Below, in pieces: positions 11,182-26,723 of a DNA stretch of 64,000 bases. Every line of letters begins with the position of its first letter. Positions within the stretch are counted from its first letter, which is position 1. The DNA is from Prototheca cutis (taxonomy: Eukaryota > Chlorophyta > Trebouxiophyceae > Chlorellales > Chlorellaceae): positions 9,333-73,332 of the forward strand of contig BCIH01000005.1 in assembly GCA_002897115.2 (NCBI GenBank), given 5' to 3'. Position numbers and translations under genes: made by a program. Under the pieces are notes generated by a model. That model was not told where the DNA came from, did no database searches, and was given only the letters and a program-made list of their open reading frames with translations.

Positions 11182-12053
11182 TGTGGAGACACCCATGTCC
11201 CAGCGCCCTGGGACCAGGGATTCCAGCGGATTCCACTGGCCACAACTGCGCCGGCGGGTGACGCACCTGTACCTACCGGTGAACTTGACGACTGAACCCG
11301 GCGTGGGAGATGGATGGCTGGCCGCTCAAGTGACTGGAATGTACACGTCGCTTGACCACCTTGTCTTGCCGTACTCGCGCACTGTTTCAACGCACCCCAC
11401 CTCATGCCCGGAAGGCCTCGCCTTGCAACCTCACTCTCTTGTGACCACAGCTGGAGCCCTGGTGCACCCTGCAACTCGCACTGCCACTCCTGTCCGCACG
11501 ACTGTGCTGCTGCTGCTTCTGCCTTTTTGCCTTGGCACCTGCATGGCAGCAATGTCACGCCGCGGGCAGCGCCGCACTGGAGACACTGACACAGACCTTG
11601 ATGTTTGCGTGAAGCCCCGCGAAAGCAGACGCTTTACAGGCCCTTCTTTTGTTTTCCAATACCTTGCTGCAAGCCGTGTGCTTTCCCATTTCATTGCCTT
11701 CGTTTGTTTGACGCCCATCTGCAAGAACAAAGCCTCCAGTGACGATTGATCAAGCAGCTGGCGTGCTGAGCACAGATGACACACCAACGATGGCCCTGGG
11801 CACTGGCCCTGGGCCCTGAGTTGGAAGAATAGCAGACCCAGCGTGTCTCTCAAGTCCCAAGAGGGTAAGTGGCTTGACGGCAGCAACGTCATCCGTTGGT
11901 TACCCACGCTCGGCATGTGGAAACATCAGGATGTCTTGCCCTGCTGCTTTCGCCGCTTGCTCCTCGCGTCAATGGTGAGGAGTCCTGCACGGCGTGCATG
12001 GGTGTGGGGGCCAGCCAGTCAAGAGAAAATCTGCTGGTTCAGCACCACACAGA
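11182..12053. other. intergenic, convergent carrier/UDP-sugar transporter
   Basis: 872 bp between two convergent 3' ends. Several open frames exist on both strands but none shows a family signature or in-phase splice partners. Probably 3' UTRs and spacer. Confidence 0.4.
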
Positions 12054-13431
12054 CTATGCACCGTGTGTCTGCTTGAAGTAAAACCCAAACCCCTCTCCCG
12101 GACGAGCAAGCTGCAAGGCCCGCCCACCCACCCAAAGCACTTCCCCCCGGGTTTCCCTACCAAACAGGGCTGCAGCGGCAAAAATCTGCAGGATGGTGAG
12201 CCTCGGCCCAAACACCAGGGAGGAAAGGAGGAGCGAGAGCGCCTGGCGTATGGTCATAGTCAGAGCCAGGGTCAGCGCGCCATGCCTTCTGATGGTCTGC
12301 ACAATGCACAGCTGTCCGCACGTGGCGGCCGCGGACAAGGCTAGAGCAGCCGCCAGCGCCCGGGGCTGGCGTGCAAAAACGACCGCTGCGGCTGGCAGCT
12401 GGCCCGTGCCTATCAACCCCGCCAGTGACAACAACAGAGACGCGGCGGCGACGTGCAGGGACTGTGCGGCGGCCGGCATTGTGTGCCGCTGGAACAGCTG
12501 TGCCTGGAAAGCCGGCGTGAAACCGTCTGCAACCAAGTACCCCAGCATTGCTACGAGGCCCAGCGCAGTGCTGGGGATGGACCCACCAGAGCCGGCTGTG
12601 CCGAGACTGGATCCGCCACCAGAGCCGGCAGGAGTGGACCCTCCAGGCCTGGTCCCCACCGTCCCGGCCAGGATGAAGGCAGAGCAGGCGATGCCCACAC
12701 CCAGCGCTCGGGCATAGTCAACGCCCGCATAGTGCTTGCCGCCGATGAGCGCTCCCCAGAGCATGACGGGCAGGGCCTTGGCACTCTTGGACAGTGTCTG
12801 CAGTGCAAAGCTGATGTGTCGCAGAGCCTCGTACTGACAATAGGTGGCCGCCGTGTTGGACAGCGCCACCATTGCGTATGCCAGCAGCGGGGCGCTCGGG
12901 CGGAGCGGGTGGCCTTGCCTCTGTGTATTGGGAGGGATGGATGGCGAAATTCTGGGTGCCAAGTCCGAGAGCTCCACGGGACCTCTCATGCGGGGGCCAG
13001 GGTGGCTGCATCGCCCTGGCGACCACAGTGGGCCAGCGCTGACATGCTGCCCTAGGGAACCCGTTGCCTGCGCTCAGCATGGCCCCACCCCACCGGAACC
13101 AGACATAGGCACCTTGCACAGCACGCCAGCCACGCAGCATGTGACGGTGCGGTTCAGGAAAACGAGCACCAGGGTGTACCGGAACACCTCTCCATCAAAC
13201 GGTCGCTTCATGATCCGCTCCTGGTTAGAGGGGCGGTAGGAATGTTGCCCATGAGGGGGGCTCAGCGATACATCAATGTCCCTTCAACTCCTATGCATGC
13301 CGTGATGTATCCTGGAACGCCAAAAAACACGGTCTCACCTGGAGGACGCCGTAGAGCACCAGGCTGGCCAGCACCCCAGCGACACACCAGTACTGGCGAC
13401 ACAGCTGTCTCACCCGAGGGAGCACCGCCAT
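12054..13431 (-). CDS. nucleotide-sugar transporter, UDP-Gal/UDP-Glc transporter 5 (SLC35B) type
   Basis: Exons 13431-13339, 13220-13113 and 12920-12054 join in phase to about 355 aa. Exon 1 begins MAVLPRVRQLCRQYWCV and ends LYGVLQ, which joins to ERIMKRPFDGEVFRYTL, matching the LQEKIM block of plant UTR5 proteins. Exon 3 has YEALRHISFALQTLSKSAK then ALPVMLWGALIGGKHY, a block DGFTPAFQAQLF, and an IRRHGALTLALTMTIRQ helix. These multi-helix proteins import UDP-galactose or UDP-glucose into ER or Golgi. A Ser/Gly-rich loop (about residues 150-175) is an addition. The last 40 residues diverge from the family; an unrecognised intron with a GTAGGG donor after the ALFG block could give a different C-terminus. 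Confidence 0.85.
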
Positions 13432-13856
13432 CGCGACACTGCACAAGAATTAGATCAGCTGCTGGAGGCCGCGTTCATCGGAAACTCCATTCCCAGCTGT
13501 ACCGGTGCTTGTGTGTCGGATCAGACAGGGCAGCAACGCCGGGGCGATTGCCGGAGCGCACCATCACTCTCAACGCAACGTCGGGTCATGGTGAGAGAAG
13601 TACCATCGCCATGAAACCATCGTTGGTGTTGTTTTGCAGCAGTGGACCTGCCATGCACACCCTTTTGGGCGCAGGCCATCTGCGAGTTCGCGCCGTACTT
13701 CTGGATTGGCTGGATCGGTTCCGATGCCCCAGACAGCAACGCGCGGAAACTTGTTTTCGAGACCTGCTGCACCCGGGCATGCATCTTCTCATACCCTCTG
13801 CCAAGTTGGGATACGCGCAGAGTGCGACCATCCCTTTCACTCAACAACTCCCCAAG
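13432..13856. promoter_or_regulatory. divergent intergenic region UDP-sugar transporter/small basic protein
   Basis: 425 bp between divergent start codons, so it should contain both promoters. No defined element recognised. Confidence 0.35.
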
Positions 13857-14235
13857 ATGGGTATGAAGCTTGTGAAATCTCAGCTGAAGAGCGTTCTCGC
13901 CCAGCGCCAAGCCGTGCACGCGCCAAAGACCGAGCAAGCGAAGAAGCGCAAGCCAAAGAAGCGGTCGCAACAGGCCAAGCCCGCCATGGATGCCAGCTCT
14001 GCAGCGAATGAAGCACTCAAGTACTACACGCGCACTTCAAACAGCGATGTGCTGACCCCGGAACTCGTGGCGCAGGTGTGTGTTTCTGTCAGTAGTGAAC
14101 AGGAAATGTGCGGGGTAGGGACAGGAAATGTGCAGCATATGCTTATCAGCATATGCATTTGGGTGCCCAATGGCGACCAGGCCCACCAATGCCCGTTGTG
14201 CGCCCATGCCGCAGGTGATGAAGCAGCGCAAGTGA
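13857..14235 (+). CDS. small basic nuclear-type protein, possibly AROS/RPS19BP1-like
   Basis: Exons 13857-14075 and 14215-14235 encode 79 aa. The middle is very basic (KKRKPKKRSQQAK), a likely nuclear or nucleolar signal. The C-terminal block ALKYYTRTSNSDVLTPELVAQ, ending VMKQRK, resembles by eye the LKFLTRTRSTVAESVSQQIL region of animal AROS (RPS19-binding protein 1), a small-subunit ribosome-biogenesis protein. That resemblance is weak and short, so treat it as a lead. The final exon codes for only six residues plus stop. The intron carries a short direct repeat (ACAGGAAATGTGC, twice within 40 nt). Confidence 0.55.
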
Positions 14236-14269
14236 GCATCACGTAACAATTTCCCTTCTAGGACCAGTG

Positions 14270-15579
14270 ATGGGGCCCCGGGGGGAGGTCAGGGGACCAC
14301 GTGCCACCCTGCTTGGTGGCTCGATGCCTCTGGCGCGTGCCCAGGGACGGCACGTGAGTGGCAGGTGGAAGCGCTGCGCTCCCTGCAATGCCCAATATCA
14401 TGCCAGGTACCGAAGGAGCATCTGCAAGGCGGCGCCGGGTGTTCCAGCGGGCGGCGGAAACTCAACTGGAATGAATGCTATGCGAGGAGCCGGGCTGGAA
14501 TTGCATGATGTTTCTTATCATCCCTCAGGTAAATGCATAGTGGTCGGTGGGGGAGATTCGGAGCAAGTTGAGATGCAATGTCGGGGGCACTGGAATGACG
14601 CACGATCAGCGGGTGCCCGGTTCAGCCGAACGCGATCGTGCCTCCATCCCCTGGTGCAGGCGCCCCATGTCCCTTGCTCACGGGGGTCAGCCTGTCTGTC
14701 CCTTCCAACGGTCTTGGCGTGCTGTGTGGGCCAAGTGGGGCGGGAAAGACCACGCTGCTGCACCTGATAGCAGGACTAGCGGAGCAGACATCTGGCACCA
14801 TCAAGCTCGCTGACAGGGTGGGAGTTGGACAGGCTGTGCCGGCAGCAGCACGCCTACGAGCCAGTGCAGCGGTGTTTCAGTTTCCTGAGCTTCATTTCCT
14901 GGGGAGCACACTGGCGGAAGAGCTGACGCTCGGGTGGCCGCAGTCGGGCACCCGCCGGCTTGGCCTGGCCATGGCTGCACGACAGGCTTTGTCCGACACC
15001 GGCCTGCACGACCTGTCACTCGACACCCCGCTGTACACGCTCAGCACTGGATACCAGCGGTGAGAAAAGTGCACATTTGGGGAAGTTGAATGGCGTTTTG
15101 TCATGAACATCTGACGGGGACGTGTCCGAGTCGGAACGGAACGGGCTGGCAGGGCTGGTTCGAAGCCATGACAACGCCCGAATTTTGCTGACTGTACGGC
15201 GAGGATCTGCTGGCATCGGAGCTCGTGTTCTGCCATCCTGGATGTGACCGCACCTTCACCATCCCCGTAACGTGCCAGGAGGGTGGCGCTGGCAGTGCAG
15301 CTGGTGAGGAGGCCGCAGCTGCTGTTGCTGGACGAACCACTGGCGGGACTGGATTGGGTCGCCCGGGCCAACGTCATCAGGATCTTAATTAAGCTGCGAT
15401 CGAGTTGTACAATGCTTGTCGTGGCTCATGACATCGACGATCTTGTGCCGGCTGCTGATGTGCTGTGGCGCTTGCGTGATGGCGGACTGGGCGCTTGGGC
15501 GTTAACGCAACCCCGGGACGCCCGCCAGGATGCCCCCCCCTCTGCTGTACAACTGCATGATCCGCTCGCGCCTCCCTAG
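14270..15579 (+). CDS. ABC transporter ATP-binding protein, ABCI11/NAP14-like, plastid
   Basis: Exons 14270-14528, 14660-15059 and 15279-15579 join to about 319 aa. ATPase motifs are complete: Walker A GPSGAGKTT, Q-loop FQFPE, signature LSTGYQRR, Walker B LLLLDEPLAGLD and H-loop VVAHD. The signature LSxGYxRR and DEPLAGLDW are typical of plant ABCI11, a soluble ATPase proposed to power metal or lipid import at the chloroplast envelope. There are no membrane helices, so it must pair with a separate permease. The Arg/Ala-rich N-terminal 65 residues fit a transit peptide. A splice-acceptor-like TTCTAG lies just upstream of Met 14270, so an extra 5' exon is possible. Confidence 0.88.
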
Positions 15580-15886
15580 ACGCCAACCAACCTTGCATTC
15601 CATGGTTGTAATGATGTTTGTTATTTTGATGTGTTGCAGGCGACGGGTGCACCACTGTGTGGGCACGGCAGTCCTGCTTCCCCGTCAGCAACTGGTCTGT
15701 CACGTGGAGATGGGGTTTACGGTAGATCGGGTCATCAGCGTTGCGGGACGGGTCGGTCCCATTACAAACGACCAACAAACACCAATTGTCAGCGCAAATA
15801 AAACTAATTTCGGACTACTTGATGGCGTCGTAAAAACGTCGAGCGAAGTGAATTCTTTAATGTTCGGATGAACACCTTGTTCGACT
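15580..15886. other. intergenic ABCI11-like/orphan gene
   Basis: 307 bp; AT content rises towards the downstream start codon (about 15775-15870). No RNA gene or element recognised; presumed promoter of the next gene. Confidence 0.35.
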
Positions 15887-17063
15887 ATGCCTACCGAGGT
15901 CGCTTGCTACCCAACCCCCGTGCGCACCAGGGTCTCGCCGAAAACCCCGATGCGCATCGTGGGATTTGATACGTCGCCAACCTCTGTGACTGAGACGAGC
16001 TGGAGAGATGAATCGCTGCCGACCCCGCACACGGCAGAGTCCTTTCTGGCGCGGGAGCTCAGCAGGGACCGGCGCAACCCGCAGCTGTCGGTCGTGTGCC
16101 CCTCCCGGCGGGGCTCCGCGGGGATGAAGAAGTGCCAGTCCAGCATTGAGTTGTGTCGATTGCAAAATACCTTCGAGCCTCTGAGCTACCGACAGACGGC
16201 TGCATCTCTTGCGGGCTCCCCGCCCGAATCCCAGCCCAGCAGCTGTGGGTCCCAGCCCATCAGGATCCCTTGCAGGTGAGACCCGCGGCACGGCACTGGC
16301 CGTCGGCCGCTGCCTCATTGGGGGATGTGGTTGTGCCATGTTTGCTTTTGGGACTCCCTCGGCTGCGTTTGCCATTGCGACGGGCGAACCCCGTGGCGAG
16401 TCCCTCCCCTGAGTTCCCGGCGAGTCCCTGGATCGCTTGAGAGCTTCCGCCCAGGTTCACTTGCCTGGACGATACAAGAACCACCTTTCCATGTGTCAAC
16501 CCCCCTTCCTTGCACTGCAGTCCTTTTGGCATGCGACGACGACAAAGCATGCGCAGCATGCAAGCCGATACTTACAACAGCTATGTGGACCAGACATTAC
16601 CATCTTCTGGGCAGCTTCCTGCGCACCCTTGCCCCGAAGACCAGGAGCTGGCCGATTGCCCGCCCACCTGCATGGCCTCGGTGACCCATTTTTTGCCCAG
16701 CAGCGGTTCCGCACTGGTGAGCGAGTGTGACTGGAGGGACGGTATGGTTTTGACCCGGGACCTCCATGCCAGCCCCGAGTAACAGCCAAGCAGCTGCCAG
16801 GGCTCAGGCGGTGGCCGCTCATTTGTTCGCACGCATGACCATTTGTCGTCATTTCTGTGTGCCCTCAGGCTCTGTGTCTCAACCGTGCTCCTGCTTCTCC
16901 TCCCCGTTGCTCGCAGACGTACCAGGCGCCTCAGCTCCCTCAGATTTACGAGGCCGGGCAGGACGCTGAAGACTGGAATGCCTCCGACGAGTATGATTTC
17001 GGTGTGCCGCCGACAATGCTGGCGTCCAAGCCGGTGTGGCCTGTCCCCCGCCCCCACAACTGA
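15887..17063 (+). CDS. hypothetical Ser/Pro-rich protein
   Basis: Exons 15887-16275, 16521-16716 and 16917-17063 join in phase to 243 aa. I do not recognise the family. The protein is rich in Ser, Pro, Thr and Arg with no hydrophobic span, so it is probably soluble and largely disordered. Two short motifs stand out: SPFGMRRRQSMRSM at the exon 1/2 junction, with RRRQS and RSMQ as possible kinase sites, and an acidic patch YEAGQDAEDWNASDEYDF near the C-terminus. Clean GT-AG introns, matching phases and C-rich third positions support a real gene. Confidence 0.65.
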
Positions 17064-18204
17064 ACTGCCCTGATGGGCGGCCGAAACCGTGTTTCTTGAC
17101 AGTCGAGGCCTCGCCGCTTGTAGTGCATTTTCCGCTGGGGTACATGGGCCCTGTACCCCCTGCACCACACAACCTTACCCCCCTCCGATTTTGAACCTGC
17201 CGTCCCTGTATGCCTTGTGTAGACCTGCGCCCGAGCACCCCGTTTGATTCGCTGCTCACTGCTATTGTCGTCCAAATGTCGTCTCGCTTGCCCCCCCCCC
17301 CCCCCCCCCCCCCCCCGGCACAGCGCTTTTTCTTCCTTTCAGTTTTTGCGTTTGAATGAGAGATTCCCTTTCGTGTAGCATTGACTTATGCTGTGCATGC
17401 AGAATTCGTGTCTGGGCATGCTCATGTCTGGAGCATGCTTTCCTGGACAATGTAAACCTACGAATGAAGACATGGAAGGAGCCTCTGGGGGCCGCAGGCA
17501 AGCAAGCATTCAATAGGAAGTGGGCTTGTGACCTGAACTCAATGAGATACTCGCCGTCTATCCAGCGTGGCGAGCTGCTCTCAAATGTTGGAATGCCATG
17601 CGGCGGCGAGACTGACTGGCCCTCGCATTCGCATGTCTGCCGGAGCCGGTGTTGATGACGTGGCTGGAGGCCAGCCAATGCAAAATTCCTGCTTTCCTCG
17701 CGGGACCCGCATCCTGGTTAGGGCCGATTCCCACACCTTACCGGCATGCTGCTCGGCGCAAGGCGTGTAAACAGCAGGCTTCGGTTCAGGGAACGGAACG
17801 AGGGTCATCTGACGTCGCGCCAGTTGATCTGCGGAGCAGGAGTGGCAGGTCTTCGGTCTCGGCCAGCCCGGCTACAGCGAGAGCAGCTCCATGGACCAAT
17901 GACATCCTAGACATGCGAGCAGAGTGTCATTCTTATGCTTCATGTGCCAGCTTGCATGGTAAGTCCGGAATTCTGTCCGACGCTCCTCTGCCCTGCGCGG
18001 GCACGTACGGCACGTAATGCCCGCTGTATGAATGGATCGGTTCGGGACGCCGGGCATGTACTGCCCCGGAGCCATGACCTTGGCCGCTCTCTGCCTTGGA
18101 TGCGCAGGGGTGGGACATCTGAGTATTTGACAAGGACTGGCCGGTCACCAAAGGCCGCTGGCCTAGGGTCTGTCACGGGGGGCGACCTTTGAGTGCAGAC
18201 AGAG
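17064..18204. other. intergenic region upstream of SBP-box gene
   Basis: 1.14 kb with no recognisable coding exon. It includes a 26-nt pure C run at 17291-17316, 228 nt after the preceding stop codon. Probably the orphan gene's 3' UTR and the SBP gene's promoter and 5' UTR. An acceptor-like GTGCAG sits just before Met 18205, so a 5' UTR intron is possible. Confidence 0.4.
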
Positions 18205-20911
18205 ATGGAGGAGGTCCCCGCGATTGCTGCCGCCAGCAGCCCCTCCACCTCCACTGCCAGCATGGGACGGTGGACCAAGGCCCATGCGCCCACGCCTGTG
18301 GAGGGCGGGAGCGCCATGTCCCTCGGCCAGACGTGCGAAACGGCAACGAGGCTCAGCGCGCTGAGCGGGCCCGACGTCGGCAGTGGCGCTGGTGGCGGCG
18401 GTGGTGGGGAGAATGGCGGGGAGGAAGCACACGACAACGGTACAGATCCCGACCTGCCGGCGGTGGAGCTGGAGAGCGGCCTGGCTGCGGCAGGGCCAGA
18501 AGGCAGGCCTGCCAGTGGGGGCCGGGCCGAGCAGGTTGTATCGGGAGATGCCCCTGGCGAGGGCCGCTGTGCTGCCGCCGACACCACTGCTGTCGCCAAA
18601 CCATTTGAGAGTGCTGAGGCCGAGCCAAACTCCAACGGCGACGACGGCAGCCCTGCAGCTGCTGCTGCCACCGCTGCCATGCCACCGCCCGTGGCGGGGG
18701 AGGAGGGGGAGCGGCTTGAGACGGAGTACCCTGTGCTCCCCGACATCGGCCGGCTGCGAGAGTCGCGGAAGGACATCCCGCTGACGTGCCAGGTGATTGG
18801 CTGCGGTGAGAGCCTGGTGGGGCACGCCGACTACTACCAACGCTACCGTGTGTGCAAACGCCACCTCAAGGGGCCGGCACTCGTGGTGGAAGGCGTGCTA
18901 CAGCGGTTTTGCCAGCAGTGCGGCCGGTTCCACCCGCTGACAGCCTTTGACGGTGAAAAGCGAAACTGCCGCGCGCGGCTGGAGCAGCACAACTCCCGCC
19001 GGCGCAAGGTCGTTGCGTCCAGCTCGACGCCGCGCCGAAGCTCTGGCACGCGCGGCAGCAGCAACGGCGGCAGCGCCGACGTGCCCGTGCACCTCCGTGC
19101 TGCGGCGGCGGCGGCCGCGGCCGCGGCCGCGGCCTCGGGCTCCGGTACGGACCTGCCGGGACCGGGGGTGCCGCCGGGTGTGGGCCTGGTGCTGCCCATG
19201 CCTTGTGGCCCCATGTCCATGCACGCGGGGCATGACCAGCACCACCAGCAGCAGCTGGCGGCGGCCCAGGCAGCGGCGGCAGCGCAGCGCGCGCCCCAGT
19301 TCCCATTGGCAGATGTGCTGCTCCGGTCTCTGGCGACGGTGCCGTCGCAGGGCCTGGGCTCGCCGCAATCGTCCCTGGGGGGACTGCTGGAACGATTTTT
19401 CTCCGAGCCCGTCCGCGGCGCCTACGGCTGGAGACCTGCGGGGACGCCACTGGAAGAAAGCATGAGCCGGCGCTCGTCCTATGCCGGCATCCACCCGCAA
19501 GAATCCTCGGGGCTCTACCCCAGCGGAGGGCACCCACTCCTGGGCAACTGGGTGGGTGACGTTTGCTCGTTTGGATGGACGAATGGATGGATGCGGTGAT
19601 GTCGCCAATGCGTGTGTGTCGGGCGTGCATTTGCGAGAGCACTGTGCATGCGACTATGAACACCCTTTCTTACTCCCGATGACGTAACAACATCCCCTCA
19701 TCTCACCTGCACGACTGCAGTCGCAGCTGGAGGGCCTGACTTCTGTGGAGCTGAGTCGCATGCTGTCGTCCACGGCCAGCCACCAGCTGTCCAACCTTGT
19801 GAGTGGTGGGGCTGGTCTGGGTCCCGGCGGCGCCCTGGGTAGCAGCACAGGTCACGACCCGACACGGCCATCGCCCATGTCCAGCATCCAGCTGGGATCG
19901 CTCGACCCCGGCAACATCCAGATGGGCCCACTCGACGCGCGGGTGGCCGCACGGGGCGGGACGCCGCTGTCGCCGTTTCTCGAGACGGCCGCTGCTGCAG
20001 CGGCTGCGGCGGCCGGTGGCGGCTACGACCCTGGTCCCCGACACCTCGTGCCCACCGTGCCTCGGATGGGTTTGACTCCGACGGCGTCGCAGGACTGGGA
20101 TGCGCCCCCGGCCGGGAGCGCGCCCAGCGGCAGCCTGTCGGGCGGATCGCGGCAGAGCTGGGAGAGCGGCAACCCCTTTGCCCACGCGGGCCGCACGGGG
20201 CACGATGGCGCGCCGGCCGCCAAACGTGCTGCTCTTTCTCGGGGTGCTGTCTTTGGCGGGCCCGGTGGATCCGGGGGTCCGCCCGCCTCTGTCGCCGCGC
20301 AGGCTCAGGCCCTCATGGCACGTCAGGCTGCACTGGCTGACGAATATCTTGCCAACCGTCAGCGGCAGGTCGCCATCGCTGCATCCATCCTGCAACAGCA
20401 ACAGCAGGGCGGAGGTGCAGGCGATGCAGGAGAGCTGCCCGGCAACGGCGACCGCGGCTACACGGCCTCCCTGCTGCCTCCTCCGGGCCAGCCGGGCCGG
20501 CATGGGGCCCCTGGAATGCCGCTGGGTGCCAAGCCCGAAGCCGACGTGCAAAGGCTCGGCGGCTCGGGTCTGGGGGGCCCTCCCGTGCCGGCCGGCGCGC
20601 CGCCGCCCGTGCTGGATGTCGGCTCCGCAAGCCAGGACCTGTCTAGCCTGCTGCACAGCGTGCTCAGTGCGCGCACCGGCGACGTCGGGCCCGGCGGCGG
20701 GTTGAGCGCGCAGCAGCTGTTGTTGGCTTCCCTGCTGCTGCAGAGCGGCGGCGACCGGGGCCAGCAGCAGGGGCCCACGAGCGCGCCTGCTGCAAGCGCC
20801 GGCGGTGCATCCAGAGGTCTAGCGCCCGAGTGGCTTCACCTGCTGCAGACATCACTGGGTGTGCCATCCGACCAGGACCCCGTGAACCGGACCCGGGGGC
20901 CCATGCAATAA
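18205..20911 (+). CDS. SBP-box (squamosa promoter-binding-like) transcription factor
   Basis: Exons 18205-19551 and 19721-20911 encode about 845 aa. The SBP domain lies at roughly residues 195-270. All zinc ligands are visible: C-x4-C in CQVIGC, GHADYY, then RVCKRHLK (first finger), and RFCQQCGRFHPLTAFD with the downstream Cys in KRNCRARL (second finger). It ends in the bipartite nuclear signal RLEQHNSRRRK. SBP proteins are green-lineage regulators binding GTAC cores; CRR1 in Chlamydomonas senses copper. Outside the domain the protein is low-complexity: a Gly/Ala/Glu-rich N-terminus, poly-Ala runs near residues 305 and 600, and Gln/Gly-rich stretches. The ankyrin repeats of CRR1 are not seen, so the target pathway cannot be inferred. 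Confidence 0.95.
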
Positions 20912-22145
20912 CAAACCCAGGGGTCCGTCCGATGTGATGCAAGGCTTGCAGGGGCGTTGCCCCTCCCAAGCTTCACTCCCGTACTTGTCGCATCCCAGGC
21001 GCACACGAGGATTCCTCCCCCAGTTTTATTCCCTGCACAAGGGGCCCACGCTGACAAGAATACCACCCCCCTTTCCGTTCCCACCCCCTTCCAAAGCATT
21101 ATTACCTCCCTTGCTCTCACCCGTTCGTGAGCCATGCATAGACCTGCCCGGCCGCCTCCCTAGCAGCCGCCTCTGAAGTGTACCCACGTTTGCAATCAAC
21201 CCCGTGCCCTCCACGTGCCGCCATGCACCTCCTTATCATGCTCGCAAGTGCTCCTTGCCCAAGCTACCCCCCCGTCGGGCAGTCCCTATTTTTTCCCCAA
21301 ACGACGGTGCTTCTGCTTGGCTGCAGCGCCCTCATGTACGTTCATCTTGCTCTGCGCTCCGGCCCAGCACGGTACGATGCGCGCGAGCCCCGTCGCCCCT
21401 GCCCTTGAATGCTTGAGCACCAACTGCTGGTCACCTTGCCGGGGGTCGGAAACCCTCCTCCTGTTCGGTCTGCACCCTCAAAATCCACAGGCTCTCTCTC
21501 TCAACCTGGGACATGCACCTTGAGCGCCTGCAACACGCATGTCTAATACTGATCACGACTGTGGATCTCCCTTTTTCCCTGGACATTCTATCGATACTGT
21601 GAAGCGTGCATTGTCCTTGTAGTGTAACACAACCCGGTGTGTGTGTGTTCTGTTCTAAATCCAGGCGAGTTACGTAATGACAGCGGGGGCACCTTCCGCC
21701 TCGGAGCAAAAAAACCCAAAAGCTCTCGACCTAGAAACAGCAATGCAAAGCGTGTGCCGCATCGTGGCAAACCGTGCAATTTGCAGAGATAAAACAATGT
21801 GTATTCTGGCGATTCACCCATACTAGAATGTTGCGGGCGTTGACTCGAGCCCAGGCGTGCCCGATCCCAGTACAGCTCGCATGTCTCCGGGCCGGGCAGA
21901 TCAAGACAGCGACCAGCCCCCCCGAACGGTGCCAAATCTCCATGGTGTTGATGATTATTATTCGATAATGGATATTGCATGGGGGTTTGCCTCCATGTTC
22001 CACCTGGTATCAGCATGTGGACTGGCGCGGCTGTGGGCTGAGGTGCTGATCGGTGGGGCAGGTCACCACTGGAGAGGAACGATCATACCATGTTTATTAT
22101 TTCGATGTATGGCACGGATTCCTGGCGTGAACCAGTTCATGAATT
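20912..22145. other. intergenic SBP-box gene/lipase gene
   Basis: 1.23 kb without a convincing exon. A short open stretch at about 21994-22060 (MFHLVSACGLARLWAEV) ends at a possible donor and could be an extra 5' exon of the lipase gene, but nothing confirms it. Confidence 0.35.
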
Positions 22146-26139
<3,994 letters not shown>

Positions 26140-26723
26140 GCAGCTGCCACAAAGGGTGGTGTACGTCTGCATGCCCTCTTCTCGTAGTTTTCCCACCGAT
26201 TTCATTTCCAATCTAGCCCACTTGTTCGGCACTGCACTCTGTTCGCCTCATGTGATCCCGATAGGCCGTGCTATTCTGCCAGCGCTAGGGAACACTCTTG
26301 CCGTGCGCACTGCGACCAATGCATGGTCCCTGGTAACATCCCCGCGAAAGCGGGCTGGTGATGGGCCCGTCGACAGTGTGGAAGCTCAGAGACGGGAAGG
26401 CAGTCTGGAGAGAAGGGAGGACAGGCTGGAGCAAGGGCGCAGATGAGAGAGGGTACATGACTCATCAGAGAGACATGGGTACATGCCATTCGAACCACAG
26501 GACTAGGACAGGACAAGCGCAGCTGGACGACGGGTCCCCACGGTGAATCATGAATCTTCTCGGGCCGGCAGCAGTGCAGTGCTCATTGGAAAGCAAGCGA
26601 CATCATGGGACGACATCTGGTCACCCAGTCAAGGTCGTCGTCGAGGTGGCCAGTCGATGGCCGCAATCGAGGTACCCGGACAGCTGCCCCTATCCAGACA
26701 GCTGTTTGCCCGACCAGCAGCCC
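26140..26723. other. intergenic, convergent lipase/aspartate kinase
   Basis: 584 bp between two 3' ends. No coding signal or RNA gene recognised. Confidence 0.45.

Noticed and set aside
14100..14160. Short palindrome GCATATGC repeated around TTATCA
   Set aside because: Arms of 8 nt in an intron; too short to support a terminator, hairpin RNA or element.
15130..15190. tRNA T-loop-like GGTTCGAAGCC
   Set aside because: No matching acceptor, D or anticodon stems around it; it lies in an intron of the ABCI11-like gene.
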